64,000 nt of DNA. It comes from Ideonella livida (lineage in GTDB: Bacteria; Pseudomonadota; Gammaproteobacteria; Burkholderiales; Burkholderiaceae_C). A program made the position numbers and the translations under genes. The notes beneath the pieces are model-generated. The model worked only from the letters and a program-made list of their open reading frames with translations, searched no databases and had not been told where the DNA came from. Within the stretch, counting starts at the first letter, position 1, and every line of letters begins with the position of its first letter. Below are positions 7,929 through 14,995 of this stretch, piece by piece. Location: positions 124,001-188,000 of the forward strand of contig NZ_JAAGOH010000001.1 in the NCBI RefSeq assembly GCF_010499455.1, written 5' to 3'.

Positions 7929-9836
7929 TCAAGCACCATTTTCATTTTTTGTGGAGACGGCCTTGGGCAGGTGCGATTCGGCCTTGAAGCGGGCCTTCAG
8001 GCTCTGGAGGTAGGCCTCGGCTTCAGCGTCCGCCAGCGCGCGCACCACGGCCGGACGGGCACGCAGCAGGCTTTCGTCCTGGGCCGCCCGCTCCACCACC
8101 TTGACCACCCGCAGCACGGCATGGCCCTGCTCGCCCAGGTCGACGTCGGCCCAGGCCGTTCCCTGGCTCAAGTCGGCCTTAAGGGCCGCCTCCAGGGCTT
8201 CGCGCGGCAGCCCCTGGGCCTGCACGCGGGAGACCACGGCGGTCTGCGCCAGCGCCACCGTCGGCGCCGCCTTGGCTGCGGCCAGACGGGTGCGAGCCTG
8301 CTCGGCCGCCATGGCCTTGGCCTGCTCCAAGCGGACAGCCTCGGTCACCGGGCCCCGGACTTCCTCAAGCGTCAGGTTGCGCGCAGGCCGGTAGGCCACC
8401 ACGCGGGCGGACACCAGCTGGCTCGGGCCCACCTCAACCGCCTCAGTGTTGCGCTTGTTGTTGAGCGCTTCCGCGCCGAACACGGCTTCAAGCAGCTTGG
8501 CGGAGGCCAGGGCCCCAGCCGCGCCCTGGGCAGGGGTGCGGCGCACCGTGGCCTTGCGCAGCGGCAACTTGAACCGGTCCACCGCCGGCTGCAGGCTGTC
8601 GGACTGCTCGTAGACCATGTTAGTGAACTGCTCGGCATCGCCGGCATAGCGCGACTGGGCCAGCTGGCGGGACACCTCGGCCTGGATTTCAGCGCGCACG
8701 ACCTCGAAAGGCTTCTTCTCGCCACCACGGGTGGCCGCCAGACGGATGATGTGGAGCCCGAACTCGGACTCGATCAGACCGCTGGTCTCACCGACCTTCA
8801 TCGCAAAGACGGCGTCTTCAAAGGGCTTGGTCATCGCCCCGCGGCCAAAGAAGTCGAGGTCACCCCCGCGTTCGGCAGAGCCCGGATCCTGCGAGTGTTT
8901 GCGGGCCAGCGCGGCGAACTGATCCGGCGCCTTGCGCAACTCAGCCAGCACCGCCTCGGCCTGAGTCCGGGCCTTGGCCTTATCCTCCTTGGAAGCCGAA
9001 GCGTCCACGGCAAACAGGATGTGGCTGGCGCGCCGCTCCTCGGCCTGGGTGTAGCGGCTGAGGTTCTCGTCGTAGTACTTGCGCAGGTCGGCCTCGGGCA
9101 CAGTCACCTGGGCCTTGAGGATTTCCAGGTCCAGCTGCACATATTCGATGTCGGCCTCCTCGGTGGAGCGGAAGCGCTCGGCGTGCTTCTGGAAGTAGGC
9201 CTGGACCTGCTCGGCCGTGGGCGCTGCCTTGGCCATGAAGTCCTTGGTGGTCAGCAGCTCCCACTGCACCTCACGTTGCTGCAGCAGGGTCTGCACGGCG
9301 CGGTCGGCCACGACCTTGCCCGGCCAGGCGCTGTCACGCACCGTGCCGATCACCTGGCGGAAGGCCATGTCCTGGCGCAGCTGCTGGGCAAAACCTGCGG
9401 AGGTCAGGCCCTGGGCCGCGAGCAGGTCCTTGTTGACCGTGCCGTCGGGGTGGCGGATCTGCGCAAACTGGGGGTCGGTGCGGAACATTCGGGCCATGCG
9501 CTCATCGCCCACGACCAGATGATCGCGCATGACCACGGCGGCCAGCAGCCGCTCCTGCACCAGGCCGTCCAGCGTCTGCTGGCGGAAGGTGGGGGTGTCG
9601 AGCATGGCGATGTCCACGCCCGGCATCTGCTGGCGGATGCGGTCGATCTGCACGCGATGCGCCTGGTCCAGCTCGCCCTGCTGGATGGCGTGACCGTCGA
9701 CGCGCCCGACCTCCTTGGCCGCAGCATCTCGCATGCTGGAGTAGCCCTGCACGCCAAAGAACACAAAGGACGGGAAGATCAGCAGCACCAGCAGGCCCTG
9801 GAACAGGCGCGTGTGGGAGCGAACGAAATCAAACAT
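7929..9836 (-). CDS. ppiD: membrane-anchored periplasmic chaperone PpiD (SurA_N/PpiC)
   Basis: A 635-residue protein with one N-terminal membrane anchor (LFQGLLVLLIFPSFVFFGV) and a large periplasmic part. An SurA-like chaperone domain follows the anchor, then a parvulin PPIase domain around residues 265-360 (RRASHILFAV, SQDPGSAERGGDLDFFGRG, ESEFGLHIIRL). It helps newly exported proteins leave the Sec translocon. Length and domain order match PpiD of beta-proteobacteria. It is the last host gene before the prophage. Confidence 0.93.
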   Translation of the reverse strand: MFDFVRSHTRLFQGLLVLLIFPSFVFFGVQGYSSMRDAAAKEVGRVDGHAIQQGELDQAHRVQIDRIRQQMPGVDIAMLDTPTFRQQTLDGLVQERLLAAVVMRDHLVVGDERMARMFRTDPQFAQIRHPDGTVNKDLLAAQGLTSAGFAQQLRQDMAFRQVIGTVRDSAWPGKVVADRAVQTLLQQREVQWELLTTKDFMAKAAPTAEQVQAYFQKHAERFRSTEEADIEYVQLDLEILKAQVTVPEADLRKYYDENLSRYTQAEERRASHILFAVDASASKEDKAKARTQAEAVLAELRKAPDQFAALARKHSQDPGSAERGGDLDFFGRGAMTKPFEDAVFAMKVGETSGLIESEFGLHIIRLAATRGGEKKPFEVVRAEIQAEVSRQLAQSRYAGDAEQFTNMVYEQSDSLQPAVDRFKLPLRKATVRRTPAQGAAGALASAKLLEAVFGAEALNNKRNTEAVEVGPSQLVSARVVAYRPARNLTLEEVRGPVTEAVRLEQAKAMAAEQARTRLAAAKAAPTVALAQTAVVSRVQAQGLPREALEAALKADLSQGTAWADVDLGEQGHAVLRVVKVVERAAQDESLLRARPAVVRALADAEAEAYLQSLKARFKAESHLPKAVSTKNENGA

Positions 9837-10010
9837 GGAGGCAAGGTCCGGAAAGGGCCGCCGGGAGGAGCCGGCCTGGCGTAGGTGCCTGCCACTGCAG
9901 GCACAAGCGGCGGATTCTAGACAAGCCCGAAGGGGCGGCCACAGCCCGGCGCAGAGGGGAAGCCCGGGGGATGCACCTGGAGCTGCGCGGTGCGCGCGCC
10001 GTGGAGACGG

Positions 10011-10057
10011 TGGTGGGTGCTGAGGGGCTCGAACCCCCGACCTACGCCTTGTAAGGG
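10011..10057 (-). other. phage attachment site: 3' half of tRNA-Val(TAC)
   Basis: On the minus strand the sequence from the anticodon loop onward (CCCTTACAAGGCGTAGG), a T-arm (GGGGGTTCGAGCCCC) and the acceptor end AGCACCC-A-CCA of tRNA-Val(TAC) is present. The 5' half (acceptor, D-arm and first anticodon strand) is missing and replaced by unrelated AT-rich DNA. This is what an integrated phage leaves at the far att site when it recombines inside a tRNA anticodon stem-loop. The restored intact tRNA should be at the other end, right of the window. Confidence 0.85.
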
Positions 10058-10101
10058 GGATACTTCATCAAATAAATCATCACCTTACGAAATCAACCAA
10101 C

Positions 10102-10130
10102 TTGCAATCGCCAACCGATATTCGTATGAT
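10102..10130 (+). promoter_or_regulatory. sigma70-type promoter for the large non-coding RNA
   Basis: TTGCAA, exactly 17 bases, then TATGAT. It lies in an AT-rich strip just inside the attachment site and points into the structured region. A start near 10137 is expected. Confidence 0.65.
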
Positions 10131-10590
10131 GCTTGAACGCCCCGGGAAAGCGTTCGAAACAGTTCCGGCACCAGGCGTTCCCACCGGCTACACGATGGGG
10201 CTATCAGATCAGCGGCAGCATCGCAAGGATGGCGGCGGCGGGGAAACGGGCAAGCACAAAGTCCAGGCCACCCACCAAAGAGCCAGAAGCCTTTGCGTGC
10301 GGTGGCATGGATTGCAGACGGCTGCCAGCCGAAAGGCGGGGCCGATTGATGGGTTCGAGTCCCATGTCTGCCGCTGATCTGATGGTGAAGGCGAAAGCCT
10401 GACGGAGTTCCAGCCTGCGCGTTTACGCGGGACCGAAGCGGCGAAAGCCTGGCTGAGCGGCTGGCACCCTCAACGAGCACGGGAGGCAGTTTGTGCGGGT
10501 CTGCCCCGAGTCATGCAAACCGCAGGTCCGGCCCACCAACGGGCCAAAGGCTGGGGCATCCCGGCTGGTGCTGGCGCGAGCCCAGACAAC

Positions 10591-10611
10591 CGCCCGGGTG
10601 AGAGGCCCGGG
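10591..10611 (+). repeat. copy 1 of a repeated hairpin in the large RNA
   Basis: CCCGGG-TGAGAGG-CCCGGG hairpin; identical over about 22 bases to the copy at 10885-10905, 294 bases apart. Two identical hairpins in one RNA suggest two docking points. Confidence 0.85.
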
Positions 10612-10884
10612 ACCTTCACGCATGCGGCTTGGAAGCACGCATAGAACCGGAGTGATGCGGACGCGAAAGCGGACGACTGAAGACGGAAACTAGCTAGGCC
10701 CAGACCGCAGCCGTGAGGGTGAAAACGCCGAGGAAACGAATCCGGTTCAGCGCTGCAGGCGACCGGTAGGCATGGCGGGGACTGTTGCTGCAGACGCACG
10801 GTGCAACGTCACACCTCACGCGCCCTTGTGGCTGTTAGACCCGCTGCGAAGTGCGGGCGAGCAAGGCAAGCTTTCAGGATTGCC

Positions 10885-10905
10885 CGCCCGGGTGAGAGGC
10901 CCGGG
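10885..10905 (+). repeat. copy 2 of the repeated hairpin in the large RNA
   Basis: Same CCCGGG-TGAGAGG-CCCGGG hairpin as at 10591, again in a GC-rich multi-stem area. Confidence 0.85.
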
Positions 10906-11106
10906 GCCAAAAACAAAGCCCTACGGTTCAAGGCGCAAGAGCTACCGTGGGGCTTTTCGAGACGCCCGCCACATGGCTAACCCCCGAGCGATCGGAACAT
11001 GGGCAAGACGGTGATGGTAGCCGTCCGAGCTGGTGGAAGGCTGGCAACTTCAAACCGACCGCACCATTGGGCGGCCCGCAGGAACCCGTAACCTGCTGAG
11101 TGGATG

Positions 11107-11128
11107 CCCGGCCTAGCGCCGGGTTTTT
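11107..11128 (+). terminator. rho-independent terminator of the large RNA
   Basis: CCCGGC-CTAGC-GCCGGG stem-loop followed by TTTTT on the plus strand; closes the unit that starts at the 10102 promoter. Confidence 0.85.
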
Positions 11129-11157
11129 CGCTTGATCGGCATATAGAATTCAATGCC

Positions 11158-11406
11158 ATGACAAATGATCAGCCCCCCAAGCCCCGTGGCGGTTTTCGGC
11201 CAAACGCGGGCCGGCGCGCAGCGGACGGGGCGACAGGGCTCAAAGAGCGCCTGATTGGTCTTGATGCCGAAACAGAGGCTATTGCCAAGCGAGCGGGTGG
11301 GGGGAAACTGGCTGTTGGAGTCCGTGTAGCCCTCCGAGCCTGGAGTCAGGCAAACCCCGCCCAACCCGGGGAAGAGGAATCAGCGGACGCAGGCACAAAG
11401 CCCTGA
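11158..11406 (+). CDS. small DNA-binding-like phage protein (82 aa)
   Basis: Starts MTNDQPPKPRGGFRPNAGRR. The glycine/arginine tail-like opening (GGFRPNAGRR) followed by a short helical body (IAKRAGGGKLAVGVRVALRAW) is common in small phage proteins that may form ribbon-helix-helix dimers; the function is not known. It is one of few plus-strand genes in the prophage, right after the RNA terminator, and runs into the Rz gene with a 27-base convergent overlap. Confidence 0.6.
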   Translation: MTNDQPPKPRGGFRPNAGRRAADGATGLKERLIGLDAETEAIAKRAGGGKLAVGVRVALRAWSQANPAQPGEEESADAGTKP

Positions 11407-11895
11407 GTCGTTCACGGCGGATTGCGCATCGGCGTAGGCTGCGATGCATCGATTTCGTTCGGCAGCGATGACATCGGCGTCTGTGGCGATTCCGTCCAGA
11501 GCCTCGACAAGCGCTGGCGGAAGTTCGGCTGCTCCGGCCTGAGGCCAAGATCCGGCAGCTTCAGGGGCCGCACCTCCGGTGGCTGGGGTGCATGCTGAGG
11601 CAGGGACGAGCACCCGCACAGCACCACCGCGAGTGCGGCTGACAAGATCCAGATGATCGCGATGCGCATCGTCTGCCTTCTTCCTTGAGATGGCCGCCAA
11701 CTCGGTGACCTTGGTCAAAAGTCGCCGCTCAGCCAGGCGGGCGCGCTCGCTTGCCGCCACGGCCCGTCGGTGCAATTCGGCCGTGTTCCTGGCCGCCGCA
11801 GCATCTCGCGCGGCGCCCTCCCAGGCTTTGCCAGCGCAGAACGCCCCAAGAAGTGCTGCGGCTGCTACACCGCACGCCACTAAAGCGCGCGTCAC
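11380..11895 (-). CDS. Rz: Rz-like inner-membrane spanin subunit
   Basis: A 171-residue protein with an N-terminal signal anchor (ALVACGVAAAALLGAFCAGKAW) and a long periplasmic helical part (residues 30-85), the i-spanin layout that fuses inner and outer membranes at the end of lysis. I chose the GTG at 11895 because it overlaps the stop of the endolysin gene as GTGA, giving translational coupling. Rz1 is embedded in another frame. Family membership is from architecture, as spanin sequences diverge widely. Confidence 0.75.
   Translation of the reverse strand: MTRALVACGVAAAALLGAFCAGKAWEGAARDAAAARNTAELHRRAVAASERARLAERRLLTKVTELAAISRKKADDAHRDHLDLVSRTRGGAVRVLVPASACTPATGGAAPEAAGSWPQAGAAELPPALVEALDGIATDADVIAAERNRCIAAYADAQSAVNDSGLCACVR
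11412..11669 (-). CDS. Rz1: Rz1-like outer-membrane spanin lipoprotein, nested in Rz
   Basis: An 85-residue lipoprotein with signal peptide MRIAIIWILSAALAVVLCGC and lipobox LCGC-S, giving a mature proline-rich chain (PQHAPQPPEVRPLKLPDLG). It lies wholly inside the Rz gene in the +1 frame, the classic lambda-type nested arrangement. Partner of the Rz protein in outer-membrane disruption. Confidence 0.8.
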   Translation of the reverse strand: MRIAIIWILSAALAVVLCGCSSLPQHAPQPPEVRPLKLPDLGLRPEQPNFRQRLSRLWTESPQTPMSSLPNEIDASQPTPMRNPP

Positions 11896-12860
11896 GTCAA
11901 AAGCCCTGTGTACTTCGGCATTCGGGCCCACACATCGGCCACGTGGTGGCGGTTGATGTCGCAAGCACTGCGGGTGCCGTAGAGGGGCTTGGCGCTCTTC
12001 AGGCACGTTCGCTCGACATGCCCGAACCACTGCGACGGGTTGCAGCCGGATCTGAAGGCGCAGGCCCTGCGCTCGTTGAGCACCCCCATCAGGCCGCCGT
12101 TGTAAGCTGCATCAGCCATCGCCAGGGCTTCATCTCGGTCCCTCGCCAGCGGCAGCAGCCTGGCCACGTTGGCTCGCTGGGTCAAGACGATCACCCGCAG
12201 CTGGAGGTCTGGACGCTGGTAGACCGTGTCCCACCGCAAGCCCGACAGGCCACCGGGGTCCAGTCGTCGGGCGTCTGCGAGGGCGTCGAACCTCAGGGAT
12301 CCGTCGGCCCGGAACGCTCGGGTGAGCTGGCCAAGTCCGGCCCCCTCCTCCCTCGCCGTTTTGAGACGGGCGGTTGGGGACCAACAGCGTGGGCTGGTGA
12401 GCGTGGTGCAGCTCTCGTGCTCGACCAAAGCCCCCAGGTACTCGGGCCGGTGCATGTCAGGCCACACCGCGACCTGCTGGGCCTTGAGTGTCGGGAGGTG
12501 CTTCAGGGCATTGGGGGGGACGCCAGCTGCTCGTGCGGCACCTGAAAAGAACAACAGCAAACCGAGGAAGATGAATGCGCGCAGGAACTGGATGCCCAGG
12601 AACACGAGGCCTGCACCGATGTTCCCGCGCTCCAGCGCCTCATTGGCCATCGTCTCTCCGCGCACTTTGCCGGTGATCGAGCGCGCGATCACGTAAGTGG
12701 CGCCTGTGGCCAATGCCGCTTGCGCCCAGAACTGCAGGCGGAGCATGGTGTCCTCCAGGCCGCCCGGGATCGAGAAGGCCAGCCACGCCAAGATCAGCAG
12801 CGGCAGGACGCAAAAGAGCAGCCATCGAGACGACAGCGCCCGTCCAGTGAATTTCCACAT
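11892..12860 (-). CDS. holin-like segment fused in frame to a lysozyme/transglycosylase endolysin
   Basis: One uninterrupted frame of 322 codons. Residues 1-70 hold two membrane helices (LLFCVLPLLILAWLAFS; WAQAALATGATYVIA) and look like a small holin. Residue 71 is a second methionine preceded by GGAGAGACG on the minus strand; from there the protein reads as an endolysin with its own signal or anchor (LRAFIFLGLLLFFSGAARA) and a soluble lysozyme-like domain with a candidate catalytic Glu in LVEHESCTT and a later AYNGG motif. Two products from one frame are therefore likely: a full-length or holin form from 12860 and a secreted endolysin from 12650. Rz follows with a GTGA overlap. Confidence 0.7.
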   Translation of the reverse strand: MWKFTGRALSSRWLLFCVLPLLILAWLAFSIPGGLEDTMLRLQFWAQAALATGATYVIARSITGKVRGETMANEALERGNIGAGLVFLGIQFLRAFIFLGLLLFFSGAARAAGVPPNALKHLPTLKAQQVAVWPDMHRPEYLGALVEHESCTTLTSPRCWSPTARLKTAREEGAGLGQLTRAFRADGSLRFDALADARRLDPGGLSGLRWDTVYQRPDLQLRVIVLTQRANVARLLPLARDRDEALAMADAAYNGGLMGVLNERRACAFRSGCNPSQWFGHVERTCLKSAKPLYGTRSACDINRHHVADVWARMPKYTGLLT

Positions 12861-12887
12861 GGGATGAGGTCCTTTCTTGTTTCGGGG

Positions 12888-13148
12888 CTATTCCTGCCCC
12901 ATGTCTCGCCGGGTCCGCCCGGCCATCGATTGCAGATACTGATTGGCGCCGCGAACCTCCGCCTCCGTCATAGCCCGGTAGCCTGCCGCTCCCCGGTCGC
13001 AGACTTCGGCCCGGATTCCAGGGATGTAGATCAACCGGTCGAACGTGCCGGGCGGGCGGGATCTCAGCCTGATCTCAACGCCATCGTGACGGGCCACCCC
13101 GGAGCCGTCGGCCCACTGCAACGTCGTGGGGTGGAGGTCGCGGCTCAT
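12888..13148 (-). CDS. hypothetical phage protein in the lysis cassette (86 aa)
   Basis: Starts MSRDLHPTTLQWADGSGVAR; soluble, basic, no membrane segment or recognised motif. It starts inside the stop of the upstream membrane protein (ATGA) and lies 27 bases before the holin-endolysin gene, so it is translated with the lysis genes. Confidence 0.6.
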   Translation of the reverse strand: MSRDLHPTTLQWADGSGVARHDGVEIRLRSRPPGTFDRLIYIPGIRAEVCDRGAAGYRAMTEAEVRGANQYLQSMAGRTRRDMGQE

Positions 13149-13477
13149 CTCTGGTGCAGCGTGGCGTGTTCGTCAAGATCGCCGGGCTTCGTGGCGAGGG
13201 TGTGTTTTGGCGGCCCGTACTGCCATGTCCAGTAGCTCTCCCAGATCCAGCAGACACAGCCGACAACTCCCCCAGCTCTGCCCATGGCCGCCAACAGGGC
13301 GCTACCACTGCCACACCAACTGGCCTCGACCGCGGTCGCACACGCCATGCCCAAGCCCACATGCATGAGCATCGGGGGCCATCTGTGCGTGCGCCAGTGC
13401 ATCGGCCGCAGCCGCAAAACGAATGCGACGGTGGCCAAGAGGGCCACGCCCCCAACAAGCAAGTTGAAGAGGGACAT
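13145..13477 (-). CDS. small membrane protein, possible holin or antiholin (110 aa)
   Basis: MSLFNLLVGGVALLATVAFV opens with one helix, followed by two more (around residues 37-50 and 60-80). Three helices and the position upstream of the endolysin fit a class I holin. GAGGGACATG spacing is short, but start is fixed by the upstream stop two bases away. Confidence 0.6.
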   Translation of the reverse strand: MSLFNLLVGGVALLATVAFVLRLRPMHWRTHRWPPMLMHVGLGMACATAVEASWCGSGSALLAAMGRAGGVVGCVCWIWESYWTWQYGPPKHTLATKPGDLDEHATLHQR

Positions 13478-13479
13478 GA

Positions 13480-13872
13480 TCACTGCTCGATCCTCTTGGA
13501 CATCGCGCGGCCTGCCGCCGGAATGACGGTCGCTGCAAACATGGAGGCAATCGGGTGGAGCAGCAGCCCGAGGGCGGCGCCGATGCCACCGCCCAGGTCG
13601 GGAACCTGCCCTAGGACCGGATACCACAGGCCCAGCACTGCCGCGATGATCACCCCACCCTTGGCCGCCAGGATGCTCGCGGCGCCGAACATCAGCATCG
13701 CCATGACTGCCCCGACGGTGGGGGCCCAGCAGGTGCCGATGATCGCGCCGCAAGCGGCGATCACGACTTGGCTCGGCGTCAAGCCAAGTAGGACAAGAAG
13801 GGAAGCCAGCGCGCTACCTGCGAGGGCGATTGGCCATGGGAGGTCTGCGTGCGGCGGGGCTGCGTAGGTCAT
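13480..13872 (-). CDS. membrane protein, phage holin-like (130 aa)
   Basis: About four hydrophobic stretches (IALAGSALASLLVLLGL, VVIAACGAIIGTCW, AVMAMLMFGAASILAA, GVIIAAVLGLWYPVLG). The start at 13872 (MTYAAPPHADLPWP) gives a sensible N-terminus; the longer frame to 13992 adds odd Arg/His-rich sequence that belongs to the leader. First gene after the late element at 13985. Role in lysis is inferred from position and topology only. Confidence 0.6.
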   Translation of the reverse strand: MTYAAPPHADLPWPIALAGSALASLLVLLGLTPSQVVIAACGAIIGTCWAPTVGAVMAMLMFGAASILAAKGGVIIAAVLGLWYPVLGQVPDLGGGIGAALGLLLHPIASMFAATVIPAAGRAMSKRIEQ

Positions 13873-13984
13873 TCGGTAGTGCCGCCCAACGCGGCTGGGA
13901 TGCACTGCCGAACAGCGCGCCGCCAGGCATCGGTAGTGCCTGTGAGACGCATCCCAGGTGCCGGCGGCATGGTGCGAGTTGCCA

Positions 13985-14032
13985 TGCCGCATGGTCGGGC
14001 CTGGTTGGCCCTCGCGCGGTCAGCTCTTACCG
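13985..14032 (-). promoter_or_regulatory. bipartite late element (lysis cassette)
   Basis: CGGTAA (14032-14027) and, 31 bases on, ACCATG. The CGGTAA contains the stop codon of the upstream gene. A 9-bp hairpin (GCGGCATGG/CCATGCCGC) follows it. Confidence 0.55.
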
Positions 14033-14452
14033 ACCGCCAAGAGATCGGGCCAAGCCCGACACCGCGCGGACGATGTTGTTGGTCGCGTTGACCTGCGCGA
14101 CGGCCAGCCGGGCCTCCGCCTCTCGCACACGCTCCAGGTCCTCCCAGGCTCCAGCCGAGAAATGCGAATGAGCTACTGTCATCGGCAAGCGCAGCGCTGC
14201 ATCTAGCGGCGTGCCCGCTGCACCGAACCGAACCGCCAGGTCAAGCCACGACGAAGCCCAGCGCTCTCGCTGCGCTCCCGACACAGGCGGATACGGGAAA
14301 TCGCACCGGCGGCAACCCGCCGCCGGCCTCCCTGGTCTTCGTGAGTGCAACGGGCATGCACACATGCCCACGGTCTGACAACTCCAGATGCCAAAGGTGG
14401 CGGACGCGCGGCAGCCCAGCGCGATAGGCCGCAAACAGGGTGTCCATGTCAC
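14027..14452 (-). CDS. downstream-frame product of a possible frameshift pair
   Basis: Open frame overlapping the end of the 250-residue gene by 212 bases and running 214 bases past it. The coding-like part starts about WASSWLDLAVRFG and continues with a charged helix (WEDLERVREAEARLAV). No ribosome site or good start is seen near the transition. The pair differs by +1 (or -2), so the C-terminal part is probably made as a frameshifted extension of the upstream protein; a CGA-TTT-CCC stretch is one possible slip point. It could also be a separate small gene. Confidence 0.45.
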   Translation of the reverse strand: MTWTPCLRPIALGCRASATFGIWSCQTVGMCACPLHSRRPGRPAAGCRRCDFPYPPVSGAQRERWASSWLDLAVRFGAAGTPLDAALRLPMTVAHSHFSAGAWEDLERVREAEARLAVAQVNATNNIVRAVSGLARSLGGR

Positions 14453-14993
14453 TGGACGGCAGCGCCTTCAGGACTTCGATCTTTCGCGCAAGCCAGTCAC
14501 ACCATTGCCCGGGCGCCAGTTTGTGATCCGGCCGATCCTCTGCCGCAGTGCGCAGTCTCACGGCCATGTCGGCCAGGATCCACTGCACGCGCCCGGAGTG
14601 GCGGGACTCGACCAGCTCGCACTCACTGCCCGTCATCTGCCCGATGGTCCACCCTCCGGCGCCGAACTGCTCAAGGTCAACCGGCCCGGGCGGCATGGAT
14701 TGTTCCGGCAGAAGGTAGTCCGTCAACACGCCGCCGCCCATCAGGCGGATGTTGGGCTGACCGTCAACGGCACCGAGGTAGTGAGCCACGGCCCAGATCC
14801 GCTCTTCGACGGTCCAGTCCGCAGGATCAGACACCGCTCCAGTGCTCTCGGCCACCACGCGCCGCAGGAACTCCGAGCGCGCCGCCTCCGCCGCGAACTC
14901 CGGCATCGCCACCAACGCGAGAGAGTCGCCTACCGTCAGTTCAGTGAGCCTCGCGTTGATGCGGTCAGACATCAGTGGGCGGATATGGATCAT
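14241..14993 (-). CDS. tail assembly protein, possible chaperone (250 aa)
   Basis: Starts MIHIRPLMSDRINARLTELT. A soluble mixed protein with helical N-terminus (PEFAAEAARSEFLRRVV) and WTVEERIWAVAHYLGA, reminiscent of tail or baseplate assembly chaperones of large myoviruses, though I cannot name the family firmly. It starts two bases after the upstream tail gene ends, so translation is coupled. The overlap with the frame ending at 14027 supports a chaperone-type frameshift, but the tape-measure gene is far away at 23-26 kb, which is against it. Confidence 0.55.
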   Translation of the reverse strand: MIHIRPLMSDRINARLTELTVGDSLALVAMPEFAAEAARSEFLRRVVAESTGAVSDPADWTVEERIWAVAHYLGAVDGQPNIRLMGGGVLTDYLLPEQSMPPGPVDLEQFGAGGWTIGQMTGSECELVESRHSGRVQWILADMAVRLRTAAEDRPDHKLAPGQWCDWLARKIEVLKALPSSDMDTLFAAYRAGLPRVRHLWHLELSDRGHVCMPVALTKTREAGGGLPPVRFPVSACVGSAARALGFVVA

Positions 14994-14995
14994 GG

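Larger units (their letters stand above)
10137..11129 (+). ncRNA. giant structured phage RNA (about 990 nt; GOLLD/ROOL-like candidate)
   Basis: No convincing protein is encoded: the short open frames here are Arg/Pro/Ala-rich, lack ribosome sites and match nothing. Instead the plus strand is dense with pairing. Seen directly: GAACGC/GCGTTC hairpin at the 5' end (10135-10155); a 16-bp perfect helix, 10203-10218 with 10368-10383, extendable by wobble pairs, enclosing a tRNA-like T-arm (10349-10365, ATGGG-TTCGAGT-CCCAT) set two bases from it; GNRA-capped hairpins (AGGC-GAAA-GCCT near 10390, CCGA-GCGA-TCGG near 10984); GGCCC/GGGCC near 10530; CCCGC/GCGGG and GGCAA/TTGCC near 10850-10885; a 12-bp stem 10915-10926 with 10945-10956; GACGG/CCGTC near 11008; GCAGG/CCTGC near 11078. 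A promoter stands before it and a terminator ends it. Length, phage context and closeness to a tRNA resemble GOLLD and ROOL RNAs; membership in either class is inference. Confidence 0.7.

Noticed and set aside
10011-10057. Functional tRNA-Val gene
   Set aside because: The 5' half is missing, so the remaining piece cannot fold into a tRNA.
10085-10480. Small frames within the 10-11 kb region as proteins
   Set aside because: No ribosome sites, biased Arg/Pro/Ser composition, and the region shows RNA pairing instead.
10137-11129. Group I or group II intron, tmRNA or RNase P RNA
   Set aside because: No GTGYG/domain V of group II, no intron-encoded protein, no tag-peptide frame ending in ALAA, and I saw no RNase P core; the tRNA half is truncated and not split by this RNA, since no 5' exon is seen in the window.
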